64,000 nt of DNA from positions 20,633,515-20,697,514 of the forward strand of contig CM077007.1 of the NCBI GenBank assembly GCA_039090855.1. The letters run 5' to 3'. The notes beneath the pieces were generated by a model. That model worked only from the letters and a program-made list of their open reading frames with translations, ran no database searches and was not told the origin of the DNA. Every line of letters begins with the position of its first letter. The stretch's first letter is position 1. This document shows positions 53,993 to 63,601 of the stretch, in pieces. Origin of the DNA: Macrothele yani. Its lineage: Eukaryota; Arthropoda; Arachnida; Araneae; Macrothelidae. Both the position numbers and the translations under genes were made by a program.

Positions 53993-54328
53993 GTGTCTAA
54001 AAGACGAACAGATTTCAATGAAGTGACTCCTAAGGATAAATTTTCCATGTCGCTGTGTACAGCGGGACAGGATAGACAGTTTCAGCTTTTTCACTACCAT
54101 CCATCCACACCTCCGTGTTTGCACTTGGAACCGTTAATGAGCGAAGTCCACTGTGATTTCACATTGCATAACAAAAAAGATGCACCAAGAAAAGTATACA
54201 GTGCTAGATTATTAAAAAAATATTTGACAAAATCTAGGACTCTTAAGCTTTTAACTGATGTTCTTATGATTACAATGAAAAATACAGTAACTTTTTATGA
54301 AAACTCTGCAGGTAATTTACTAGTTTGA
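53993..54328 (+). pseudogene. Unrecognised ORF shared by two hAT MITE copies
   Basis: About 110 codons (SMSLCTAGQDRQFQLFHYHP, PLMSEVHCDFTLHNKKDA). The copy at 62957-63601 has a clear counterpart (SLCTAGSAIPFQLFHYHPPT) broken by a poly-A run and frameshifts. Family unknown; perhaps a relic of a gene fragment carried by the hAT element. It is intact here. Confidence 0.35.
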
Positions 54329-54699
54329 AGAATGCACGACGTATTAATTATTACAAACATATTATTGCTAGAGTTTCGTGTTTTAACGGACTTCAATAAT
54401 AATTGTCCGTCATAAGTTCTTAGATAGATGTCTTAGCCTTGGTAGCGCAATTTGATGTCTTAGCCTACACTGTAAAAAATAATTGGCGTGAATTCACGGA
54501 AATTTCTGAAAATAACGTGCAGCACAATTTGCGGTAAGTGTCCGTCTTTTAACGGAATTTCCGTTTTTAAAAGCGCCGTTTTTTTTTTTTTTTTTTTCAC
54601 TTCCGTATTTCACATATTTCCCGTAGTCAGTAATTCCGTTTATTTCAGAAAAGTCCGTTACAAGTTGTCCTGTATTTAGACTGAAATGTCACACAATCC

Positions 54700-54965
54700 A
54701 ACGACAACGAAGTAAATTTCTCCATCATTTTTATGCCAGAAGCGGAATTCGAACCCACAACTCCCGGCTCCGTCCTGCGGGGCAAGCACGTCACACACAC
54801 ACACACCCTTCCGAAAGAGGGCCGGGGGCATGTCCCACTGGTCAGCCGGGACTATGTGTCGCTGTACGCAGTTGTCCGATGAAGAACGAGCATTTGAGAA
54901 ATCCCAGACAATTTGGTGTGTGAACGTAACATCACACTGATTTATTTTTTCGAAGCACTGAAGTA
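54700..54965 (-). mobile_element. SINE-3 copy, minus strand, with upstream body module
   Basis: Minus-strand order: body module (TTCAGTGCTTCGAAAAAAT to GGCCCTCTTTCGGAAGGG), a short CA-type microsatellite, a shortened 5' module and a partial type A head (GTTGTGGGTTCGAATTCC), then AAAATGATGGAGAAATTTAC. Most of the head is deleted. Confidence 0.7.
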
Positions 54966-55059
54966 GGGATTCTCATTTTTCCTATCTCGCGGTGTGGAAA
55001 GAACATCACACTATTACGAGAAACCTAACAGCCAGACCATCCTGGAAGTTCGGGCGCCA

Positions 55060-55235
55060 ATATGACGAAGAAAATTGCTCCATCATTTTTATGCCAGGAT
55101 TGGAACCCACAGATCTCGGCTCAGCTCCGGAGCTCCGAGTGATATCCACTAAACTACACTGACATATGCTCTCACTGCTATCTGCCTTTATCTCATGGGT
55201 ATCCTGCGGGGCAGGCACATCACACAACATGCTGA
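55060..55235 (-). mobile_element. SINE-3 copy with head type A, minus strand
   Basis: Minus strand: GTGATGTGCCTGCCCCGCAG, GATAAAGGCAGATAGCAG, tRNA-like head with TAGTTTAGTGGATATCACTC and B-box-like GTGGGTTCCAATCC, then AAAATGATGGAGCAATTTTC. Closest to the 51140 copy. Confidence 0.8.
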
Positions 55236-56349
55236 ACATTTCAGCCCTTACACGCGACCATCCTTTTTCGTCAGTGGTGGGAATCGAGTACGGGCTGTTT
55301 AGGCTGAAGACGTGCCTCTTAACCATTGAGCCAAAAAGCCTCCGAAATCAGATGCACGTTCAACATAAAACTAATTGGGCGATGATGATTTTTTTTTTTT
55401 TCATAAATGGGAGGGATTTAGTCATTTGATTTTCTATTGGAGCTTATTATTTTTCTGAATACGTTTTTAATATTATTTTATTTTTATTTTTTTTTTGTAG
55501 GAGGTCTTATTACAAATTACTTATTTGTTTCATCGTGATTTTTTGAAGCAACAATGATTTGGAGTTTGGGATCTTTTTCCTTTCAACTGACAATAACTTT
55601 CAACTACTTTTAGAAGAAGGTGCAATGTACTGTTTTGAAATATTATTTCACAAAACTTCTAAATATGAAATTTACCCTTGATAGCTATATATATCTTTTG
55701 TCTTAAGGACTCCACAGATTGATATACAGATATCGTACAATCACCTATACAATAAATTAAGTACCCGGTTTCTTATGAAAATACAATGCATAATAGCTGG
55801 TGCACGAAATGGGGAAGAGGAGGAGAAATATCCTGTTCCACAGTAACCAAAATTCATGCGATATACCATCCACAATGTCCGATCCGCTACAGAACTTCTA
55901 AATCAAATGCTTCGACAGACTATGGAATTTAACAGTTAATCGAACCCCCAAGTGTTCCCGTGAATCTGTCCTATTACCAGAAATTATTCGTCATGTGGAT
56001 ACGGAAAAAGTGCGAACGGAGTTTTTCCGTTAATATAAGAAAGGAATCGCGGAAAGTTTTCTGAAAATTCAGAATTTTCCGTTAACACATTTTGAAAACG
56101 GTAATTTACCGTCAATATTAGAAAGGAATTGTGGAAAGGTTTCTGAAAATTCAGAATTTTTCTGACGTACTAAAAATTCGTGAAATTCACGGAAAAGGTT
56201 GTATCAGAAACATGCTTCGTTAAATCACGAAAGAAATGACCGAAAGTGGCTCGTGAATTTCAGAAATTTTTTAACATATACTGTTAAAAATATTTAGGCC
56301 TTAGTGGGGCACCTATACGGTGCCCCACTAAGGCCTAAATCCGGCCCTG

Positions 56350-57908
56350 TTGGGATCTAACTTGAAGACTATAGATAGATCGGCGATAGATCTCTAGTGC
56401 TGTTTTTTTTTTTTTTCTTTTCCGTGACCAGAGAAACCAAGCGGGTTGTCATTTTCACTTCTCCTCCTCTTCCCCATTTTCGTGTACAGCATTATCTTCT
56501 TTAAATAATGCAAATATTTCCCGCTAGGCGCACAAAGATCGAAACCTTTTTCTCGCTATTTCTGCTTTCGGGAGACATATTTGAAAAGATTTTGTTACCA
56601 TAGCTTTTTCCATGAAGAATATTTTTCACGTATTTTCACCTTTTCCATTAAGCAAAATTCTTCCGCTAGAAGGCGTAGAGTTATAGCATATGTCCTTCTA
56701 TGTTTCTTTTTTTAATTGTTCCATTTGAAAATCTGTTTGTCTCTGATACCTTCCTTAATCTGCTATGAGAAAAATTTTATGCGCCATTTGTTAGTCTTCG
56801 TAACATACTTTTTAGCCACGGATGGAAGTAAGTAGTTGTTTCTATTTCTGGATGTTTTTATCGGTTGTAGAAACCCGGTTGATTGTTTTTCCTAACGAGT
56901 TCCATTGACTTTAAATAACTTTGATAAGTTTAAATCGCGTCAGAAAGTATTCTAAAGACGTGCTCATTACAACTGAAAGTTCGGTTTCATCTTTCTTGTT
57001 TTGTTTTGTTTCGTTTTTAATAGCACGTCACGTCTTTAGCGTTTTCCCTCTGTACACTAGACATCGGACAACATAGCAACCGTTTCACTCGACCGTGAAG
57101 TATTTACGTCGTTCGACAGAAAGGACGAAAGACGCACAAAATAACTACGCTTTTTCCATTTTGTACCTCGCACTATAGGTAGAATGTTAAATTAAGACCA
57201 TGACTCTCAGTTTTTCACACAAATCGTGTAGGCAACAGTTTTATCTCTCTTAGAGGGTTGGTTTCCTTAGCATTTCGAAGTTTGTACAGGTTGCGTTAGA
57301 AAATATCTTTTAATGTCAATTAGCGATAATATTTGCATTTGGAGCAATGCCTACGCTTCTAGAAATCCAATTTCAAAATAATTTGTTTTTCTTGACTAGA
57401 TTATCCGCCATATTTTCAGCTTTTTCTCTCGTGCAGAAATTTTCGACTAGGTGGGTCAAATGCATAGTTAAGCACAATGTCTCTTAGTATATACAAGTCA
57501 GACCAGAAAAATGTTTTTGTTGTTGTTGTTGTTGTTGTTTTTACATCGTTAACCGCTGCAGAAAATCTTCTAGCTTCTTCTCGATTCTCAGTTTTCCCGC
57601 TAGATGGCGCAGAGGCATATCTGCTGAGGCACGGTTTCTCCTGTTCTTAAATTTGTACGAAAAATTTTATTTTCAAAAATTGTATGTATTTCCAAAAATT
57701 AAAAAAAAATTAAAAAATTGTATTTTCGTAATGGGAAGCCAGTGCGTATCAAAATCTATTTAACTACTATCGAGGCTCTCCGTGAAGAAAAATTTCCAGC
57801 TAAGTGAAATAAACTTGTTCATAGTAAGTTTTCCAGTTAAGTGGAATAAGCATAAATACGTAAACTTTGTCAGGCATGCTATGGTATCTCTGCTTTCAGC
57901 TATTGCAT
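56350..57908. other. AT-rich stretch with CGCTAG repeat units, no genes
   Basis: Contains units of the degenerate repeat described at 39780: TTTCCCGCTAGGCGCACAAA at about 56518, CTTCCGCTAGAAGGCGTAGA at about 56665 and TTTTCCCGCTAGATGGCGCA at about 57592. A (TTG)n tract lies at 57515-57540. A segment at 56790-56990 is similar to 51600-51810 (CGTAACATACTTTT, GTTTTTATCGGTTGTAGAAA), another shared repeat. Confidence 0.5.
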
Positions 57909-59094
57909 AAAAAAAAAAAACCTGGGATACCTCTTTAATACCCCGTTGCCCCTCCTCGCGATCGGATAACGGCAGCAACGCGACGGGTATGGACCTCACT
58001 AGCTCTCTGTAGTAACCATTTTTCCTGAAGAGCGTCCCACAATTCCGTTGTATTCACCGATGGAGGATTCCTGACATTGACGGGACGTTGAGCAGCATCC
58101 CAAATGCGTTCGATTGCGTTTAAATCCGGCGAACGAGGGGGCCAAGTCAGGATATCAAACTGCGTTGAATGTTCCTCCAGCCGTAACTGGGCGACTGTGG
58201 ACGTGTGCGGTGGTGCATTGTCGTGTTGAAAGAGGTCGCACCCGTCGGAGTGGTTGCATGACATGAACGGCTGTAAATGATCCCCACAGGATGGTTACGT
58301 AGTCTTCACCGGTCAGAGCGGTCTGTAGACGTATGAGGGGTCCTTATGCGTGCCAGCTGAAAACACCCCACACCATAACAGAGCCACCACCGGCATGCAC
58401 TGTCCTTTGTAGGCATGCACGATCCATTGCATCGTGGGGTTGTCGCCATACCCGGAGTCGGACATCTGCCTGGTACAGTTGGTACCGCGATTCATCGGTC
58501 CAGGCTACACGTTTCCAGTCATTTCGCGTCCCATGGCAGTGGTCCCAGGCGAGTCGCAAAGCCTTGTGTCGTCGGGCCAACAATGGCACCCGTGTGGGGT
58601 TTCGGCTCCGGTACCCCATAGAACACAGGGAACGTTGCACTGTCCGAACGCTGATGCTTCTGTACTGGCCCCACCATTATTTTGCGCTGTGATTTGCGTA
58701 AATGTTTCACGCCAGGCGGATGTTACGATGCGTACCAGACGCCGCTGTCCACCATCGTCCAAGGCTTTTCTACGGCCTTACTGATCTCGCACCCTGAATC
58801 TTTTCCTTGAAGTTCGTGCAGTCCAGTTGCACCCTTGAACTTGTTGACCGTGTACATACAAATTTGATGGTAATTTCCGAGATAGAGAGACACATCTCCA
58901 GGGCGCCGACTATCATACCATGTTCGAAATCGCTTGAATCCTAATAAGCTGCCGTCTAAACTGCGAATGTTACTACCTGAGCTTTGCGGAGATATCTGCC
59001 TGTTTATGTACGTCGTTTGCGGACGATATCATTTACCTCATGGGTGTGGTGACATGTATGCGCCTTTCCCAGTATTTTGGCACTTCGGTCTATA
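57909..59094 (-). mobile_element. Tc1-like DNA transposon, minus strand (Tc1-a copy 2)
   Basis: Same family as 1026-2254. Its 5' end on the minus strand reads TATAGACCGAAGTGCCAAAA, matching CACTGAAGTGCCAAAA of copy 1. The 3' end stops at GGTATCCCAGG followed by poly-T, so the right TIR is missing. The RTE fragment at 59102 begins immediately beyond the 5' end. Confidence 0.85.
57935..58940 (-). pseudogene. Tc1-like transposase fossil (Tc1-a copy 2)
   Basis: Minus strand, better preserved than copy 1. Frames give LDDGGQRRLVRIVTSAWRET, then RNPTRVPLLARRHKALRLAW and WKRVAWTDESRYQLYQ (first Asp), GGSVMVWGVFSWHA, then after a frameshift DLFQHDNAPPHTSTVAQL (second Asp), WPPRSPDLNAIERIWDAAQ (third acidic residue) and TRRVAAVIRSRGGATGY. 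The break near 58264-58340 and an N-terminal frameshift inactivate it. Confidence 0.85.
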
Positions 59095-59101
59095 TATACA
59101 T

Positions 59102-59335
59102 ATACTGCCAGAAGGACAGACCATCGATGGACAGCCGAAATTTTAGATTGGAATCCAAGGGACAGGAAAAGACCCAGAAGAAGACCACATGGGAGATGGG
59201 TGAATGAAATTCGAAAGTATGCGGGAGTGACATGCAGGAGACTGGCACAAGACAGACCGTTGTGGAGGAAACTTGGGGAGACCTTCGTCCAGCAGTGGAT
59301 TGATAATGGTTGACAATGATGATGATATTTTCATC
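59102..59335 (+). mobile_element. RTE LINE 3'-end fragment
   Basis: Encodes ARRTDHRWTAEILDWNPRDR-type C-terminal text through RPLWRKLGETFVQQW, a stop and ATGATGATGAT. Only the last 230 bp of the element, abutting the Tc1 end and a short TATATATACATATA tract. Confidence 0.9.
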
Positions 59336-59700
59336 CAACATCTGTAATCTCCAAGATTTTTCATGCATTTTCCGGCTTTCCATTATACAAAATGTTCCTT
59401 GCATTTACCACTGTATCTTTCTCAGAAATTTGATTGCAAACAGACCCCCCCCTCCCTCCCATCGCACCTGAGTTAATATATATACAGCAGAGCTTGCTTA
59501 TTCAGAGGAGTTAGGGACCGACGAAATCCTCGCTAAATCCGTTTTCGGCTGACAAAACCCCCAATATATATGAGAAATGGAGAATATGCATATTTTTTGC
59601 AAAGTGCAGCATTTAAAAACTACTTTCTAGCTCTCTAATGATGGCTACTTTGTTATTTATGGATAATACTTTTCTCTTAGACGTTTTGTTGAGCGAAACT
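59336..59700. other. Spacer, possible pogo-like end
   Basis: CAGCAGAGCTTGCTTATTCA at 59486 followed by AAATCCTCGCTAAATCCG looks like a pogo/Tigger-type terminus. No matching opposite end was located, so I do not call the element. Confidence 0.3.
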
Positions 59701-59731
59701 ACTAATTGTCTCGAGTCTCGAGACAATTAGT
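59701..59731. repeat. Perfect 15-bp palindrome
   Basis: ACTAATTGTCTCGAG, one base, then the exact reverse complement. It lies at the start of a direct-repeat unit. Confidence 0.85.
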
Positions 59732-60235
59732 TGTTCGGGCATAAGTACGAGATCATACGTCCGATCACCGTGATTTTTTGCATGGACATCGTCCATGGTC
59801 AGGTTTTGACCCCTTCCGATTTCCGAAATTCTGTGTCATAGAGGAATAATCATCCCAAAACTTGCATTTTTAGGGGTTTTTCCGGATTTTGAGAAGGGGT
59901 CGTTTCTTACATATCTCCTCCAAAGATCTTCAGCTGATCGCGATGACACTTGCCACAGAGAAAGGGAAGGACATGGTGAGTGACATAGGGTTGGTATCAT
60001 GGTGACTGGTCGTGTCGTATAAAAATAATGACCATTAAAAAACTGACCAATTTTAATAATAATTGAAAAAATCCGCTCTCTATACGAGACTCGGGACGAT
60101 TAGTTGTTCGGGCATAGCTACGACATGACACATCCGATCACCATGTTTTTTGGCATGCCATTGGACATCGTCCATGGTCAGGTTTTGACGCCTTTCGATT
60201 CCCGAAATTTCGTGTCACTGAGAAATTTCAATTAA
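59715..60235 (+). repeat. Direct repeat, two units ~375 bp apart
   Basis: A block with GATTAGTTGTTCGGGCAT, CGTCCATGGTCAGGTTTTGA and TTTCCGAAATT at 59722-59850 recurs at 60097-60235 with moderate divergence. Between the units, 59880-60060 has no recognisable content. No open frame is conserved between them. Confidence 0.75.
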
Positions 60236-60543
60236 AACTAGATGGCATTTTACTTGAACCGTTTCACGAAAGTCGGCTCACTAATATTAATTAAAAAAAA
60301 TCGTTTGAATTGAAAACGAAGAAATGGTAAGACTCCGTTTGTTAGCTCAACACTTGTTTAATCTATAATAATAAAAAAAGGAAGTATTGAATATTCCCAA
60401 GTGATGCACTCTGTAAGATATGATGATTTTACGAAGTCAGACACTCTGTGAGATTGATTACGTACCGGTTTATGTTTATAGAATAAAGTTCATACCGTCT
60501 AAGCACGTTAGAAATATTTTATTTTTCGCTAAAACATACCAGT
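60236..60543. other. AT-rich spacer, possible 3' region of the Penelope-like element
   Basis: No genes. A short tandem-like pair (CACTCTGTAAGATATGATGA, CACTCTGTGAGATTGATTAC) lies at about 60406-60460. Confidence 0.4.
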
Positions 60544-60578
60544 GCTTTCGAAACTATTATACCGTTTCATCATGAGGT
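60544..60578 (-). other. Hairpin resembling a decayed hammerhead core
   Basis: Minus strand: TGATGAAACGG, then AATAGTTTCGAAAG. AAC/GTT can pair and the flanking TGATGA and GAAA resemble hammerhead core strands; the usual C before TGATGA is A here. Penelope-like elements are known to carry hammerheads, and this lies downstream of the Penelope-like ORF. Speculative. Confidence 0.25.
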
Positions 60579-60801
60579 GTACAAAATAAGATACAGATCC
60601 TTTCAAATACACACTATTCAAAAATACCCCATGAGGTTATAACGGCAAGTGTTACTTGAATTTACGTGATGGTTATGATCAGGAACACTGAGGCGCGTGT
60701 TTGATTTAAATATTAAATTGTTGCGGAAGTTAGCTATAAAGAGCAGTTGTGGTTTTTGATGAAGATGAGATATTTAACATAGCATCATGTTATAGTTTTT
60801 G

Positions 60802-62340
60802 TTAAGATTTCTTAGTCAGTTCACGAAAAGTAGTCTCTTCGTCAATAAGGTGTCTCCAAGGATGGGGTAGAATGATAGGGGGTTCTTCATTACAGCAAGG
60901 GTTTGTAAATCTATGTATTACGACTGTTTCGCCATATCGAAGAGACCAAACATTAGTGTGTCCAGTTATAATGGATATGTCGTCCCATAACGGATAGAAT
61001 AGTTCGTCCGTGCAGGCTTTAGCTAATGCTGTTGAGCGACAATTGTTAGTAATTGTTCGTTTGTGTTCCATGATTCTAGTACGTAAACGTCTCTTTGTAC
61101 TTCCAATGTACATGGTTCTTATGACTTCTGAGCTGGAATGTACATCTTTAGTCAATGGCACCAAGTAGATACCTGCAGATGTATGAATACTTGGAGGGTA
61201 TGTATCTTTTCTGATGTAGGAAAAGATGTTCCTTGTGTTTAGACTCAGTGAATGTCTTTGACAAGTATATTGCAATAAATTGATGACTGCTGGTATATAT
61301 TGCATTGAACCGAAAAACATTTTAGGTTTCTTTTGAGATTTTAAAGATGTTTTGAAAAACATGGATTGTTTGGCACGTAATGTATCGACCAAGTTGGAAT
61401 CATAACCACTGTCATGTGCTAATGTCCTAATTCCTTTTATATTTCTTCCTCCCGATATGTGTCATTAGATGTACATATATATGCTTTTTTTATATAGGCA
61501 TGAAAAGCTGTCATTTTTTGGTGGTACGGAAGATGTAAGTCATTAGGAATGATGGAAGGTAGGTATGTTGGCTTTCTATAAATGGAGAAAGACAGCCTTT
61601 GAGCTACAGTATTTCTATGCAGTTCAAGATCTAAGAATGGTAATGTGCCTTGAGATTCCAATTCATATGTGAGCTTTTTGGCTGGAATAATAGATGACAT
61701 GATGAACAGAAAGACTGTAATGAATTTTTACGATGAGTCCAAAAGATACATATATCATCCACATAGCGCATGTAGAGTGCTGGTTTAGGATAACTTGATT
61801 GGAAATTTTTTTCTTCTAAATCTTGAATAACTATTTCTGCCAAGAAGAAGGAAATTGGTGAACTCATTGGCGTACCTTGAAGTTGCTTGTAAAAAATGTC
61901 ATTATATTTAAAGTAACTGCTTTGTTGAATGAGAATGAGAGCAGAAATAATAGATTCTATTTCATGGGGTGTATATTGCGAGAGTTGAACCAATTTTTGT
62001 TTAATTAGGCTGTGTGCGAGTGGTATTGGAATATTCGGAAACATAGATTCGATGTCTAATGATAACATAATGAAAGGTTGACCATGGGAATCAAATTGTT
62101 TGAGTCTTGAAACAGCAGCAGCTGTACTGCGAATGGAGTATTCAGAGTTTTGAATTAAGGGGTTAAGGAATTTTGCAAATGCTATTTCTAGATTGTGCCT
62201 TTAGGGTATGTTCATTTCTTTCATGATGAGCCTTGAAAATTCTACGTACATCAGCCATCGTAGCTCCTTCAAAATTATCGAATTGCATTGCTGTTAGGTT
62301 ATATTTACTTGGTAAACTCCTAATTAGTACATCTATAACG
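60802..62340 (-). pseudogene. Penelope-like element: RT plus GIY-YIG endonuclease, decayed
   Basis: Minus strand, in order. 62340-62069: poorly framed N-terminal text. 62068-61631: MLSLDIESMFPNIPIPLAHS, YKQLQGTPMSSPISFFLAEI and ALYMRYVDDICIFW with the catalytic YVDD. 61700-61437: KLTYELESQGTLPFLDLEL and SFSIYRKPTYLPS. 61392-60802: KPKMFFGSMQYIP, AGIYLVPLTKD (GIY), MYIGSTKRRLRTRIMEHK (YIG with the conserved Arg) and HTNVWSLRYGETVVIHRF. RT and GIY-YIG in one polyprotein define Penelope-like elements, which use the endonuclease for target nicking. Two or three frame breaks; the 5' end is cut by SINE-3. Confidence 0.9.
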
Positions 62341-62495
62341 AAGTAAATTTCTCCGTCATTTTTGGTCTACGCCGGGATTCGAACCCGAGGCCGCTTATTC
62401 CGGAAAAAATCGCTCTACCAACTGAGCTACGCAGACATTTGTTCTGATTCCTATCTGCCTTTATGTCGTGTGCGTCCTGCTGGCAGGTACGTCAC
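62341..62495 (-). mobile_element. SINE-3 with head type B, minus strand
   Basis: Minus strand: GTGACGTACCTGCCAGCAGG, ATAAAGGCAGATAGGAATCA, tRNA-like GCGTAGCTCAGTTGGTAGAG with B-box GGTTCGAATCCC, then AAATGACGGAGAAATTTACT. It adjoins the 5' side of the Penelope-like ORF. Confidence 0.8.
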
Positions 62496-62948
62496 ATCTG
62501 TAAATTTTTTTTTTTTATGTAAAATTTTTTCCATCAAATTTCGGAAGTTGTGTGTTTTCCATCATAATTTATTTCTATAGTGTAAATCAACGCCTTTTTG
62601 TGTTTTCCACTCAGCAAAAAAATTGTAACATACGTCCTTACCTTTTCAGTACGTTATTCTCGGTTGCCTAAAACAACTAGCAGCACTAAAAGCACTCAAT
62701 GTGAATCGAATGTAATCATGCCGGAAAGTTGGGCTTCTTTTCGAAGAACAAGGTAAGAATGACGGGCTTCAGGCTTCACGTTCTAATTAGTTTACGCTTC
62801 TGGGCACCATAACCTTCTGATGTGGTTCTTTTTGGTTTCGCGGTGGTTTGTTGTAATATAACTAAAGTAATACTTCACCTTTATAACAAAACACTATTCT
62901 AGAACATAACAACTTTATTAAATAACAGAAGATGGAACATGATGAGCT
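62496..62948. other. Spacer, nothing recognised
   Basis: AT-rich with T runs; no coding signature. Confidence 0.5.
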
Positions 62949-62956
62949 CTTCACTC

Positions 62957-63601
62957 CAGGGCCGGATTAGGGGGGGGGTCTGTAGCCTTGGGGCCCACCA
63001 TGACCAAGGGCCCAGGAGGCTTGCCTGGGCAAATAATAGAGAAAGAAAGGTTTATAAAATAGATTCACTTTTGTCTCGTGTGATTTCCACTAGGTCAGAA
63101 ACAGAGGCTGGTGGACGAACGAATTTCAAGACAATGTCTTATAAAGGGTAAAGGTTTCATGTCATTGTGTACAGCAGGATCGGCGATACCGTTTCAGCTT
63201 TTTCACTACCATCCACCCACACCTCCCAATTTGCGCTTGAGACTGTTAATGGTCGAAGTCCCCTGTAGCTTCACATTGCATAAAAAAAAAAAAAAAAAAA
63301 AAAAAAGATGAACAAAGAAAAGTATACAATGCTAAATCATCAGAAAATCCAAGACACAATCTAGGAATCTTAATCTTTTAACTCCTATTCTTGTGAGAAC
63401 AATGGAAAATACAGTGCCTTATTATAAAAACTGTGCAGATGATTTATTAATTTGAAGAATGCCCTACGTATTAATTATCACAAGCATATTGCTACAGTTT
63501 CATGTTTTAACGGATTTCATAAAGATTCCCCGTCATAATTCTTTGGGGGCCCACTCAGATGTCTTAGCCTTAGGGCCCACTAAGGCCTTAATTCGGCCCT
63601 G
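62957..63601. mobile_element. hAT MITE, 645 bp, 8-bp TSD
   Basis: CAGGGCCGGATTAGG on the left and the reverse complement of CAGGGCCGAATTAAGGCC on the right. CTTCACTC (62949-62956) and CTTCGCTC (63602-63609) are an 8-bp TSD with one mismatch. It includes a poly-A run at 63282-63306 and the remnant ORF shared with 53993-54328. GGGGCCCACYAAGGC words near both ends are sub-terminal repeats. Confidence 0.85.

Larger units (their letters stand above)
54465..56290. mobile_element. Insert within the hAT MITE, composite
   Basis: Begins CACTGTAAAAAATAATTGGC and ends near AACATATACTGTTAAAAA; the ends look like diverged inverted repeats. Inside are two minus-strand SINE-3 copies and, at 56037-56165, a roughly 85-bp tandem unit (GGAAAG, TTTCTGAAAATTCAGAATTT, CCGTTAA). 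55240-56000 holds nothing recognisable. Confidence 0.5.
53855..56349. mobile_element. hAT MITE with CAGRGCCGG ends, expanded by an insertion
   Basis: Left end CAGAGCCGGATGG, right end (reverse complement) CAGGGCCGGATTTAGGCC. TTGGGCTC (53847-53854) and TTGGGATC (56350-56357) form an 8-bp TSD with one mismatch. 53870-54464 matches the compact copy at 62957-63601, including an open frame (53993-54328; CTAGQDRQFQLFHYHP) also present in decayed form there. About 1.8 kb (54465 to about 56290) is extra and was inserted later. A palindrome with 18-bp arms (about 56296-56337) marks the right end. Confidence 0.8.

Noticed and set aside
54488..54679. Short ORF at 54488 with a phenylalanine run
   Set aside because: It is driven by a poly-T tract within an inserted repeat.
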